Source: Acidimicrobiales bacterium
Lineage (GTDB): Bacteria > Actinomycetota > Acidimicrobiia > Acidimicrobiales > Poriferisodaliceae
Length of the DNA: 11,052 bases
Direction: 5' to 3'
NCBI GenBank assembly: GCA_020631315.1
Contig: JAHDHM010000058.1
Location: 1,864-12,915 of the forward strand
Shown here one piece after another: positions 1 through 4,907 of this stretch. Position numbers and translations under genes: made by a program. The notes below the pieces were generated by a model, which was not told the DNA's origin, ran no database searches, and saw only the letters and a list, made by a program, of their open reading frames with translations. Positions within the stretch are counted from its first letter, which is position 1. Every line of letters starts with the position of its first letter.

Positions 1-442
1 CGTACCGGTAGGCCAGTACCACCGACGAGGTCGCCAGCGCGACCGGCAGCCACGACTGCATCGTGGCACCCACCTGCGGCATCAAGGAGTCGGCCCGGCG
101 CTGGACGCTCGCACCGAGCAGCGTCACGGCGACACCGGCGAGGATCAGGGCGCCGAGCGCCGCGGTGTGCAGCGCTGCCGCGATCGGGGCCAACCCCGCG
201 ATCAGCGCCGCGAGCGGAGCGTCGGCACCATCGACCTCGTCGGTCCACCGACTCCCGAGATCGAAGGCAGCCCATGCTGCGGCCACAGCGACCACGAAGG
301 CGAGCGGCCAGGTGCCGAGCCACATCGTGAGCACCAACGCCGAGATCCACGCAGCACCAGCTGGAATCTGCAACGGCGTCGCCGTCGGCGTCCACAGGAT
401 CCGGCCCGCGGACGACGAGCGACGCCGGGAGGTCGTGGTCAC
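1..442 (-). CDS. Integral membrane protein, C-terminus beyond window (CdsA-like topology, uncertain)
   Basis: Open minus-strand frame with no stop before the left edge, about 147 codons seen. I chose the GTG whose GTGA overlaps the TGA stop of the MoaD gene, so the two are probably translationally coupled. After a basic Ser/Arg-rich start come at least four hydrophobic segments: WISALVLTMWLGTW running into PLAFVVAVAAAWAAF, then APLAALIAGLAPIAAAL, AALGALILAGVAVTLLG and WLPVALATSSVVLAY. A loop with acidic residues (RWTDEVDGADA) lies between segments. The spacing loosely recalls the N-terminal half of phosphatidate cytidylyltransferase (CdsA), but the diagnostic C-terminal signature of that family would lie outside the window. 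Only 'polytopic membrane protein' is firm. The family guess is inference. Confidence 0.6.
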   Translation of the reverse strand, partial: MTTTSRRRSSSAGRILWTPTATPLQIPAGAAWISALVLTMWLGTWPLAFVVAVAAAWAAFDLGSRWTDEVDGADAPLAALIAGLAPIAAALHTAALGALILAGVAVTLLGASVQRRADSLMPQVGATMQSWLPVALATSSVVLAYRY

Positions 443-675
443 CCGCCGGAGACGGGTGGCAGCACGGCGATCTCGTCGCCGTCGGCCGTCGCCTCGTCGC
501 GAACTGTCGGCTCGCCGTTGCGCCAGACCTTGGACGCGTCGAGCACCTCGGCGAACCCCGGGCCGTACGCCGACACGGCCGCATCCAGCACCTCGCCGAC
601 CGTCTCACCCGCGTGCACGGCCGACGACACGCCGGCGGCATCTCGGGCCTGTGCGAAGAATCTCAGCGTCGGCAT
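439..675 (-). CDS. moaD: MoaD/ThiS family sulfur carrier protein
   Basis: 78-aa ubiquitin-like protein ending in the diagnostic Gly-Gly (PPVSGG), which is adenylated and thiocarboxylated so that it can donate sulfur. MoaD does this for molybdopterin synthase. Visible features are the short N-terminal strand MPTLRFFAQARDAAG, the central ETVGEVLDAAVSAYGPGF helix, and the WRNGEPT..EATADGDEIAVLPP segment typical of MoaD (ThiS proteins are usually nearer 65 aa). ATG was chosen over longer frames because GGGAG lies 6 nt upstream and a -10 box lies at 708-713. Its stop overlaps the GTG of the next gene. No MoaE or other cofactor genes are in the window, so a role as a sulfur carrier in another pathway remains possible. 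Confidence 0.85.
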   Translation of the reverse strand: MPTLRFFAQARDAAGVSSAVHAGETVGEVLDAAVSAYGPGFAEVLDASKVWRNGEPTVRDEATADGDEIAVLPPVSGG

Positions 676-707
676 GCTCAGCTCCCGGAACGGCCGTCGA
701 GTTCGCG

Positions 708-713
708 AGGGTA
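708..713 (-). promoter_or_regulatory. -10 element (TACCCT) for the MoaD gene
   Basis: TACCCT on the minus strand fits TANNNT. Transcription would begin near 701, leaving a leader of about 25 nt containing GGGAG before the ATG at 675. No clear -35 was seen. It is divergent from the histidine phosphatase promoter. Confidence 0.4.
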
Positions 714-743
714 ACGCCCGACGGACCTGCGACGGCGTCCCGC

Positions 744-749
744 TATCGT
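744..749 (+). promoter_or_regulatory. -10 element (TATCGT) for the histidine phosphatase gene
   Basis: TATCGT lies 9 nt before the ATG at 759 and there is no Shine-Dalgarno, which implies a transcript starting within about 3 nt of the start codon (leaderless or nearly so). Confidence 0.5.
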
Positions 750-758
750 TCGGCGGCG

Positions 759-1340
759 ATGGTCGATCTCCTCCTCGTGCGCCACGGTCAGTCCACTTGG
801 AATGCCGACGGGCGATGGCAGGGCCAAGCCGACCCACCCCTGTCCGCACTCGGTGAACGGCAGGCGGCCGCGGCAGGCGCGACACTCGAAGGACCGTTCG
901 ACGCGGTCGCTGCATCCGACCTGGCCCGTGCTGCGTCGACGGCAGCTGCGATCGCCGCAGCGCAGGGTCTCGAGGTCGTCATGCGACTCCCGGCGCTACG
1001 CGAGCGTGCGGCCGGCCCGTGGGAGGGACACACACGTGCCGAGATCGAGGAGCGTTGGCCGGACCACCTGGCCACCGGGCGTCGCCCTGAGGGCTACGAA
1101 TCCGACGACGACATCGTCGGACGGGTGCTCCCTGCGCTCGACGAGCTGAGGGAACTCGGCTCACGCCTGGTGGTGGTGAGCCATGGTGGCGTCATCCGAG
1201 CCGTGCAGCGTCACCTGAGTGGCGCCGACCACGCGGTGCCGAACCTCGGCGCCTCGTGGCTCCACCACGACGGGGACGCCTGGCGCCTCGGCGACTCGAT
1301 CGAGCTGGCGTCAGAGGTGACGATCACCGACGTCGAGTGA
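759..1340 (+). CDS. Histidine phosphatase superfamily protein (phosphoglycerate mutase-like)
   Basis: 193-aa single-domain enzyme of the dPGM/cobC-type branch 1 phosphatases, probably cytosolic. The RHG motif (LLVRHGQSTWN, catalytic His9) opens the protein. Conserved features follow: a second phosphate-binding Arg in SDLARAAST (Arg57), the acid/base Glu in LRERAAGPWEG (about residue 82), and the second catalytic His in VVVSHGGVIRAV (His142). The frame stays open well upstream of the ATG, but that extension is Arg/Ala-rich antisense to other genes. The ATG at 759 was chosen because RHG then sits at the family's usual position and a -10 box lies just upstream. The substrate cannot be told from sequence. 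Its end overlaps the tail of the minus-strand 70-aa ORF by 30 bp. Confidence 0.9.
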   Translation: MVDLLLVRHGQSTWNADGRWQGQADPPLSALGERQAAAAGATLEGPFDAVAASDLARAASTAAAIAAAQGLEVVMRLPALRERAAGPWEGHTRAEIEERWPDHLATGRRPEGYESDDDIVGRVLPALDELRELGSRLVVVSHGGVIRAVQRHLSGADHAVPNLGASWLHHDGDAWRLGDSIELASEVTITDVE

Positions 1341-1523
1341 CGCACCACTGTCGACGGCGTCCTCGGGCGCCGACGCCGGGGCCTGGTCGGGAATCCACGA
1401 CACGACGGCCTGAGGGTCGACGTCGTCGCGCGACAACTCGTCGATGGCAGTGCTCACACGAACCATCTGGAGTTCGACGTCGTGCAGCAGTTCGAGATCT
1501 GGTGGGGCATCAGCGGATGACAC
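1311..1523 (-). CDS. Small hypothetical protein (70 aa)
   Basis: Acidic 70-aa protein from a GTG start. Residues 10-30 (DLELLHDVELQMVRVSTAIDE) look like one amphipathic helix, and the rest is Asp/Ala/Pro-rich and probably disordered. Support for a real gene is a TANNNT box (TAGGAT) 8 nt upstream of the GTG, the same leaderless arrangement seen at several neighbours. I do not recognise a family. The helix vaguely resembles the N-terminal helix of small DksA/TraR-type proteins, but there is no zinc-binding cysteine. It overlaps the end of the convergent phosphatase gene by 30 bp. Confidence 0.5.
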   Translation of the reverse strand: MSSADAPPDLELLHDVELQMVRVSTAIDELSRDDVDPQAVVSWIPDQAPASAPEDAVDSGASLDVGDRHL

Positions 1524-1531
1524 GGCGGGAG

Positions 1532-1537
1532 ATCCTA
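1532..1537 (-). promoter_or_regulatory. -10 element (TAGGAT) for the 70-aa ORF
   Basis: TAGGAT on the minus strand, 8 nt before the GTG at 1523, consistent with a leaderless transcript. Confidence 0.45.
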
Positions 1538-1568
1538 TTCCCTCGGCCGCCGTCGACGAGCGTTGCGT

Positions 1569-1574
1569 TAGCGT
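1569..1574 (+). promoter_or_regulatory. -10 element (TAGCGT) for tRNA-Lys
   Basis: TAGCGT ends 9 nt before the first base of the mature tRNA, placing the start site a few nt upstream of its 5' end. No strong -35 is visible. Confidence 0.45.
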
Positions 1575-1583
1575 GCTCGGGTC

Positions 1584-1656
1584 GCCCCTGTGGCCAAGTT
1601 GGTAAGGCAGCGGACTTTTAATCCGACGATCGTGGGTTCGAGCCCCACCGGGGGCA
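1584..1656 (+). tRNA. tRNA-Lys (anticodon TTT)
   Basis: 73-nt cloverleaf. The acceptor stem GCCCCTG pairs with CGGGGGC (one T-G wobble) and discriminator A is at 1656. The D arm is GCC/GGC with the loop AAGTTGGTAA. The anticodon loop CTTTTAA carries TTT at 1617-1619, on a stem CGGA/TCCG whose outermost pair is a G-A mismatch. The T arm is GTGGG/CCCAC with loop TTCGAGC. CCA is not encoded, as is common in actinobacteria. TTT reads AAA and, by wobble, AAG lysine codons. Confidence 0.95.
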
Positions 1657-1666
1657 CGACCAGAAC

Positions 1667-2068
1667 TCAGCGGACGAGGGAGAGCACCGACCGGCGGTGA
1701 CGCTCCTCGGCACGCAGCTCTGCGTCGATGCCGGTCAGACGACGACGGCTTCGTTCGGCGGCGCGGCGGCGCAGATCGTGGACCTCTTCGTCGACCAGGT
1801 GCTCACGCAGCTCGTCGCCGAGCTCTCGGATCCTCGCCTTCACGGCGTCAGGGGCCTTTGCTCGGCCGAGGCTCGGATGATGCACACGACGAACGGTACC
1901 GACTGCCGGTCGCAGGATCGGGGCAATCGCGTCCTCGGCAGGACCGGCGACGGACTCGACGTCGAACAGCGGCAGCGCGACGACCAACGCCGGCTCATCG
2001 CCGCTTCGCATGCCCCGCACGTCCTCAGCAGCCGTACCGATGGTGGGGAGTTCCCGTGTCTCGTCCAT
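1667..2068 (-). CDS. Hypothetical protein with charged helical C-terminus (133 aa)
   Basis: 133-aa protein from the ATG at 2068 (MDETRELPTIGTAAEDVRG). The middle (ALVVALPLFDVESVAGPAED) is a mixed hydrophobic segment. The C-terminal 60 residues (from about PDAVKARIRELGDELREHL) are strongly charged and predicted helical, probably a coiled coil. TACCAAT sits just upstream but lacks the ideal final T of a -10 box at the right register, and no Shine-Dalgarno is seen. It lies 44 bp downstream of the hotdog thioesterase gene on the same strand and may share its transcript. It ends 10 bp from the convergent tRNA. No family recognised. Confidence 0.6.
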   Translation of the reverse strand: MDETRELPTIGTAAEDVRGMRSGDEPALVVALPLFDVESVAGPAEDAIAPILRPAVGTVRRVHHPSLGRAKAPDAVKARIRELGDELREHLVDEEVHDLRRRAAERSRRRLTGIDAELRAEERHRRSVLSLVR

Positions 2069-2112
2069 GGGTTCATTGGTACCGAGGGGCTGGGACAGTG
2101 AACCCTCGACGG

Positions 2113-2628
2113 TCACTCGCCGGAGAGGAATCCCCGATGCTCGTCGTGGACCTCGTCGACGAGACGGATCGCGACCGCCTCGGCGATCGGCACGAACGAC
2201 GCCGACGCGGTGGTGAGCTCGCGTCCGTCCGCATCCAAGATCCGAGCCACCGTCGAGATCTCGTCGTCGTCCGAACCGACGACCTCGGCGACCACTCGAT
2301 GTTCGACATCGACCTGCACCGGTCCGAGGAACCGGGCCGAACTGCTCGACGTCAGCGCCCACTTGCCCGCGACGGCGATCGCCGCCCACGCCATGGCTTC
2401 GTCGAGGATCGCCAGCTGGAGGCCCCCGTGGACCAGCGTCGGCGCGCCCGAATGTGCATCACCGAGTTCGAACACCGCTTCGACGACGTCTGCCTCGGTG
2501 TCGTGGAAGAACGGGATCCGCAGGCCGGCGTCGTTGCGCTGTTCACAGACGAAGCAGTTCGTCTCGTAGCCCCAGTCGTCGTTGTGCAGACGTCGACGCA
2601 CGTCAGCGACCGCTGTGGCCGAACCCAC
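2113..2628 (-). CDS. PaaI-family hotdog-fold thioesterase
   Basis: 171-aa single hotdog domain. The helix-associated motif LVHGGLQLAILDEAM (His67-Gly-Gly, candidate catalytic Asp76) is the PaaI/acyl-CoA thioesterase signature. An N-terminal NCFVCEQRNDAGL segment resembles the C-V-C-G-x-x-N-P-x-G-L lead-in found in many members. It likely hydrolyses small acyl- or aryl-CoA thioesters in the cytosol, but the substrate is unknown. The GTG at 2628 overlaps dut by 26 bp. An alternative GTG at 2601, just after the dut stop, would give 162 aa and keep all motifs. Being directly after dut suggests cotranscription rather than shared function. Confidence 0.85.
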   Translation of the reverse strand: MGSATAVADVRRRLHNDDWGYETNCFVCEQRNDAGLRIPFFHDTEADVVEAVFELGDAHSGAPTLVHGGLQLAILDEAMAWAAIAVAGKWALTSSSSARFLGPVQVDVEHRVVAEVVGSDDDEISTVARILDADGRELTTASASFVPIAEAVAIRLVDEVHDEHRGFLSGE

Positions 2629-3040
2629 CGGCGCCGCGCTCGGTCTCGTCGAGCGACTCGACGAACTCCCACTCGGCGGTCACGAACTCCTGGACGACGA
2701 GCTGGGCGACACGATCGCCACGGCGGACCTCGAAGGGCTCCGTCGGATCCGTGTTCAGCAGGATCACGTGGATCTGCCCGCGATAGCCGGCGTCGATCGT
2801 GCCCGGCGCGTTCAGGGTCGTCACACCGTGCTTGGCAGCGAGCCCGGACCGCGGATGGACGAGTCCGACGTGTCCCTCGGGGAGCGCGATGGCGACTCCG
2901 GTGGGCACCATCGCCCGGCCACCGGCCGGCGGGATCGTCACGTCGATCGTCGATCGCAGGTCGGCACCCGCGTCGCCGGCAGTCGCGTACGACGGCGGCT
3001 CGAGATCGGGGTCGAGTCGGAGAAGGGGGATCTGCACCAC
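2603..3040 (-). CDS. dut: dUTP diphosphatase (dUTPase)
   Basis: 145-aa homotrimeric dUTPase converting dUTP to dUMP and pyrophosphate, which keeps uracil out of DNA and supplies dTMP synthesis. All five family motifs are present in order: AGDAGADL (21-28), PRSGLA (63-68), GTIDAGYRG with catalytic Asp83 (80-88), RRGDRVAQ (106-113) and the flexible C-terminal arm RGAGGFGHSG (135-144). The start is the first of two consecutive GTG codons, chosen because a TAGGGT -10 box ends 6 nt upstream. It is divergent from orn across 22 bp. Length is typical of the family. Confidence 0.97.
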   Translation of the reverse strand: MVQIPLLRLDPDLEPPSYATAGDAGADLRSTIDVTIPPAGGRAMVPTGVAIALPEGHVGLVHPRSGLAAKHGVTTLNAPGTIDAGYRGQIHVILLNTDPTEPFEVRRGDRVAQLVVQEFVTAEWEFVESLDETERGAGGFGHSGR

Positions 3041-3046
3041 GGCGAC

Positions 3047-3056
3047 ACCCTACGAT
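3047..3056. promoter_or_regulatory. Overlapping divergent -10 elements for dut and orn
   Basis: The 10-bp string ACCCTACGAT contains a minus-strand -10 TAGGGT (3052-3047) for dut and a plus-strand -10 TACGAT (3051-3056) for orn. They share the TA dinucleotide at 3051-3052. Each hexamer ends 6 nt before its start codon, so both messages should be leaderless. Confidence 0.6.
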
Positions 3057-3062
3057 CGTCGG

Positions 3063-3656
3063 ATGCTCGTCTGGATGGACCTCGAGATGACCGGGCTCGA
3101 ACCCGATCGTCACACGATCGTGGAGATCGCGACGATCATCACCGACGACGAGCTGGAGATCATCGCCGCGGGGCCCGATCTCGTCGTCCACCAGCCGGAG
3201 TCGGCACTCGCCGAGATGGACGACTTCGTCACCAACATGCACACTCGCAGTGGGCTTCTCGAGCAGATCCGGGCTTCGGAGCTGACGCTCGAGGAGGCCG
3301 GTGCCCAGACGCTGGCGTTCATCAAGGAGCACGTGCCGCAGCCGGGCACCGTGCCGCTGTGTGGCAACTCGATCGGCACCGACCGTCGGTTCCTCGATCG
3401 GTACCTTCCGGAGATCGAGCACCATCTGCACTACCGGTGCGTCGACGTGTCCACGATCAAGGAACTCGTTCGACGCTGGCACCCCGAGGTGCTCAAGCAG
3501 GTGCCGAACAAGAAGACCAGCCATCGGGCGCTCGACGACATCCGCGAGTCGATCGACGAGCTGCGCTTCTACCGTTCTGCGGTGTTCCCCTCGACGGCGG
3601 CCCCCTCCGCAGCGGCCCCCTCCGCAGCGGCCCCCTCCACTGGGGTCCAGGAGTAG
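3063..3656 (+). CDS. orn: Oligoribonuclease
   Basis: 197-aa DEDDh 3'-5' exoribonuclease that finishes RNA decay by degrading di- and short oligoribonucleotides, including pGpG from cyclic-di-GMP. Visible catalytic residues are Asp6 and Glu8 in VWMDLEMTGL, Asp107 in GNSIGTDRRFL, and His154 and Asp159 in TSHRALDDI. The core ends around FYRSAVF (residue 175). The last 20 or so residues are an Ala/Pro/Ser low-complexity tail (PSAAAPSAAAPS) encoded by a 15-bp repeat, making the protein longer than the 181-aa E. coli enzyme. The ATG follows a -10 box by 6 nt. It converges on and overlaps the acyl-ACP thioesterase gene by 88 bp. Confidence 0.97.
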   Translation: MLVWMDLEMTGLEPDRHTIVEIATIITDDELEIIAAGPDLVVHQPESALAEMDDFVTNMHTRSGLLEQIRASELTLEEAGAQTLAFIKEHVPQPGTVPLCGNSIGTDRRFLDRYLPEIEHHLHYRCVDVSTIKELVRRWHPEVLKQVPNKKTSHRALDDIRESIDELRFYRSAVFPSTAAPSAAAPSAAAPSTGVQE

Positions 3657-4387
3657 GACGCCGCCGCTCCCCCGTCGAGCACGAACCACCCGTCGACCCC
3701 GTCGGAGCGTTCGCGTTCGACCAGCGAAGGTGCGGTGTGCGCGTCGACGCCGTCACGGAACTCCACCTCGGCCGTCACCCGGCCACCGGTGCGGTGCCGG
3801 GCCATCGACTCCTCGACCGCGGCCCAGTAGACCGCGTTGTTGACGTGGCCCATCAGGTCCAGGTCGGCGGAGCGCACCGTCCACGGACGCTCGATCACCT
3901 CGCCGGACGGGTCACCGTGCAGCAGCCGCGCCCGGACCGTGCGCCCCGCGGCCGCGGAACCCCAGACCTCGTGGAACATCGGGTCGAGCCGCTTCGGCGC
4001 ACCGGTGTCGCTGTCGATCGAAACCCACACCGAGACCGTCTCGATCAACCCTCCACGGGGTGACTCCAGACGGGTCCGACGCTCGGCCCAACGGCCACCG
4101 GAACCCGAGCACCACGTCGTGATCGTGAGCTCGTCGTCGAAGGCGCAGGGTTCGATCACCTGCATCTTCGTGCGGCGCAGGATCCACCACATGGCATCCG
4201 GCAGCGCCGCGTCGCGGGCGTCGTCATTGGCGATGTCCTGGAGGAATCGGGCCACCGCGTCCAGCCGCAGACGTCCCTTGGGCGTGGTGTCGCCGAGGCG
4301 GACCTTGCGCGTCGTCGAGAACCGCCGACCGGAGGACGGCAGGTCCAACAGTTCGGTCGCTCCGTCAGCTCGTGTCGAAGACGTCAT
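3569..4387 (-). CDS. Acyl-ACP thioesterase family protein (double hotdog)
   Basis: 272-aa protein with two hotdog halves, as in plant FatA/FatB and bacterial acyl-ACP thioesterases, which release fatty acids from acyl carrier protein. The N-terminal half has RKVRLGDTTPKGRLRLDAVARFLQDIA (28-54) and later the MQVIEP strand. The C-terminal half carries DLDLMGHVNNAVYWAAVEE (175-193), matching the family's D-x-N/x-x-H-V-N-N-x-x-Y catalytic region with His181 and Asn183. The end (GAAAEGAAAEGAAVEGNTAER) is a low-complexity tail encoded antisense to the orn tail. The ATG at 4387 is preceded by TAACGT, ending 9 nt upstream. Divergent from the whiB leader. Confidence 0.85.
   Translation of the reverse strand: MTSSTRADGATELLDLPSSGRRFSTTRKVRLGDTTPKGRLRLDAVARFLQDIANDDARDAALPDAMWWILRRTKMQVIEPCAFDDELTITTWCSGSGGRWAERRTRLESPRGGLIETVSVWVSIDSDTGAPKRLDPMFHEVWGSAAAGRTVRARLLHGDPSGEVIERPWTVRSADLDLMGHVNNAVYWAAVEESMARHRTGGRVTAEVEFRDGVDAHTAPSLVERERSDGVDGWFVLDGGAAASYSWTPVEGAAAEGAAAEGAAVEGNTAER
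3598..3642. repeat. 15-bp tandem repeat, three units, coding on both strands
   Basis: CGGCCCCCTCCGCAG occurs at 3598-3612 and 3613-3627, with a diverged third copy at 3628-3642 (CGGCCCCCTCCACTG). Being a multiple of three, it keeps both overlapping frames open. It gives Pro-Ser-Ala-Ala-Ala in Orn and Ala-Ala-Ala-Glu-Gly in the opposite-strand thioesterase. Confidence 0.9.
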
Positions 4388-4396
4388 GACCTCGAC

Positions 4397-4402
4397 ACGT
4401 TA
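4397..4402 (-). promoter_or_regulatory. -10 element (TAACGT) for the acyl-ACP thioesterase gene
   Basis: TAACGT on the minus strand, 9 nt before the ATG at 4387. It overlaps the AT-rich block of the divergent whiB-leader promoter, so an activator bound there could block this promoter. Confidence 0.45.
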
Positions 4403-4437
4403 AATCGGTTGACGCGATCGGAAGAACCGTGGACTCT
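4400..4437 (+). promoter_or_regulatory. Candidate WhiB7-type promoter of the whiB leader
   Basis: Order on the plus strand: AT-rich block TTAAAT (4400-4405), three bases CGG, -35 TTGACG (4409-4414), 17-bp spacer, weak -10 GACTCT (4432-4437). The start site is expected near 4444. An A/T block just upstream of a recognisable -35 is the arrangement known for WhiB7/WblC-activated promoters, where the AT-hook contacts the minor groove while the Fe-S domain holds sigma region 4. The poor -10 fits activator dependence. The site fits autoregulation by the WhiB7-like gene downstream, but this is inferred from spacing alone. Confidence 0.5.
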
Positions 4438-4452
4438 GTTCCGCAGCACGTC

Positions 4453-4512
4453 ATGTGCCGGACCATCACGTCCGTCCCCGTCCACCCACTCACGAGGCAG
4501 GTGCCCCGATGA
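4453..4512 (+). CDS. Possible 19-codon upstream ORF in the whiB leader
   Basis: ATG at 4453 opens a 19-codon frame (MCRTITSVPVHPLTRQVPR) whose TGA overlaps the ATG of the 76-codon leader ORF in an ATGA junction, the usual layout for translational coupling. It would start about 9 nt from the predicted transcript start and has no clear Shine-Dalgarno. It may be chance. Confidence 0.2.
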   Translation: MCRTITSVPVHPLTRQVPR

Positions 4513-4739
4513 TCAGCGCAGTGCAGCAGTTCCAGCTCGCCACCGCCGACGTCCTCGCGCGCCGTGTCTCGGAAGCCGCCGTCGCGGCAGCCGCCTTCAC
4601 CAGCGCCACGACCGGTTTCGTCGCCGCCGTGTGCACCAAGGGCTGGACCGTCACCCGCAATGTCAAGCCGGCGTACGCACACATGGGACACGACGCCGGC
4701 ATGTACATCCCGACCCCGCGGCCTCGAGGGCCGATGTAG
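4509..4739 (+). CDS. Leader ORF of the whiB transcript (76 aa, unknown family)
   Basis: 76-aa protein (starts MISAVQQFQL) with strongly GC-rich third codon positions, so it is very likely translated. AGGTG lies about 6 nt before the ATG. Residues 10-42 form an Ala-rich helix, and a single Cys follows at 42. The C-terminus GMYIPTPRPRGPM (64-76) is Pro/Arg-rich and resembles apidaecin (YIPxPRP), a peptide that sits in the ribosome exit tunnel. Its last codons contain the sequence that can pair with the 5' arm of the terminator 30 nt downstream. Position (between a WhiB7-like promoter and an intrinsic terminator, ahead of whiB) suggests a regulatory upstream ORF. An independent small protein gene is the alternative. 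Confidence 0.65.
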   Translation: MISAVQQFQLATADVLARRVSEAAVAAAAFTSATTGFVAAVCTKGWTVTRNVKPAYAHMGHDAGMYIPTPRPRGPM

Positions 4740-4779
4740 CGCACAGACGCACATCGCACTTCGCTCTCAGGCCGCCGGG
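4715..4779 (+). promoter_or_regulatory. Candidate antiterminator pairing in the whiB leader
   Basis: CCCGCGGCCT (4715-4724, within codons 69-72 of the leader ORF) is complementary to AGGCCGC-GGG of the terminator 5' arm (4769-4775 and 4777-4779) with C4776 bulged, giving 10 base pairs. Forming it would prevent the terminator. A ribosome at the stop codon (4737-4739) would cover much of the upstream arm and permit termination. A local hairpin, CGGCC (4719-4723) with GGCCG (4729-4733), competes for the same strand. Confidence 0.45.
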
Positions 4780-4806
4780 TACTCCACCCGGCGGCCTTTC
4801 TCGTTT
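4769..4806 (+). terminator. Intrinsic terminator between leader ORF and whiB
   Basis: Perfect 12-bp stem AGGCCGCCGGGT (4769-4780) / ACCCGGCGGCCT (4786-4797) with loop ACTCC, followed by the T-rich tail TTCTCGTTT. It may simply end the small upstream gene or act as the attenuator of whiB. Confidence 0.85.
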
Positions 4807-4817
4807 CCGGAGGCGCC

Positions 4818-4838
4818 ATGAACCGTCCAGACATCTGA
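4818..4838 (+). CDS. Possible 6-codon ORF (MNRPDI) upstream of whiB
   Basis: ATG at 4818 follows an excellent GGAGG (4809-4813) by 4 nt and stops at TGA 4836-4838. It lies just past the terminator, so it would be translated only on read-through transcripts or from an unseen promoter. Short ORFs in WhiB7/WblC leaders are known to have regulatory roles. Translation here is inferred only from the strong ribosome site. Confidence 0.35.
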   Translation: MNRPDI

Positions 4839-4862
4839 CCACCAACGACTTCTCAATCCACA

Positions 4863-4903
4863 GAGCCGGGGACACCTCCCCGGTGGCTCCGAAGGGGAGA
4901 GCC
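4863..4903 (+). promoter_or_regulatory. Hairpins around the whiB ribosome binding site
   Basis: CCGGGG (4866-4871) pairs with CCCCGG (4878-4883) across a 6-nt loop. GGCTC (4885-4889) can pair with GAGCC (4899-4903), placing the Shine-Dalgarno AAGGGGAG in or next to the loop. The same GGCTC can alternatively pair with an identical GAGCC at 4863-4867. This could modulate whiB translation. No folding energies were computed. Confidence 0.35.
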
Positions 4904-4907
4904 GACC

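Noticed and set aside
1584..1656. Integrative element attachment site at the tRNA-Lys 3' end
   Set aside because: No integrase gene and no second copy of the tRNA 3' segment were seen in the window.
1667..2068. RsiG-type cyclic-di-GMP-binding anti-sigma factor
   Set aside because: The charged C-terminal helix (DEEVHDLRRRAAERSRRRL) looks superficially similar, but the full E-x3-S-x2-R-x3-Q-x3-D motif is not present.
3598..3642. CRISPR array or transposon end
   Set aside because: The repeat has 15-bp units in direct contact without spacers, lies inside two coding tails, and has no associated cas or transposase gene.
2582..4063. Very long plus-strand open frame across the dut, orn and thioesterase region
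   Set aside because: Its product is Arg/Ser/His-rich with no domain, and it runs antisense to or out of frame with three clear enzymes. It is a by-product of high GC content. The same applies to the long plus-strand frame from 8772 to 10253 antisense to serS and to the extension of the histidine phosphatase frame upstream to 63.
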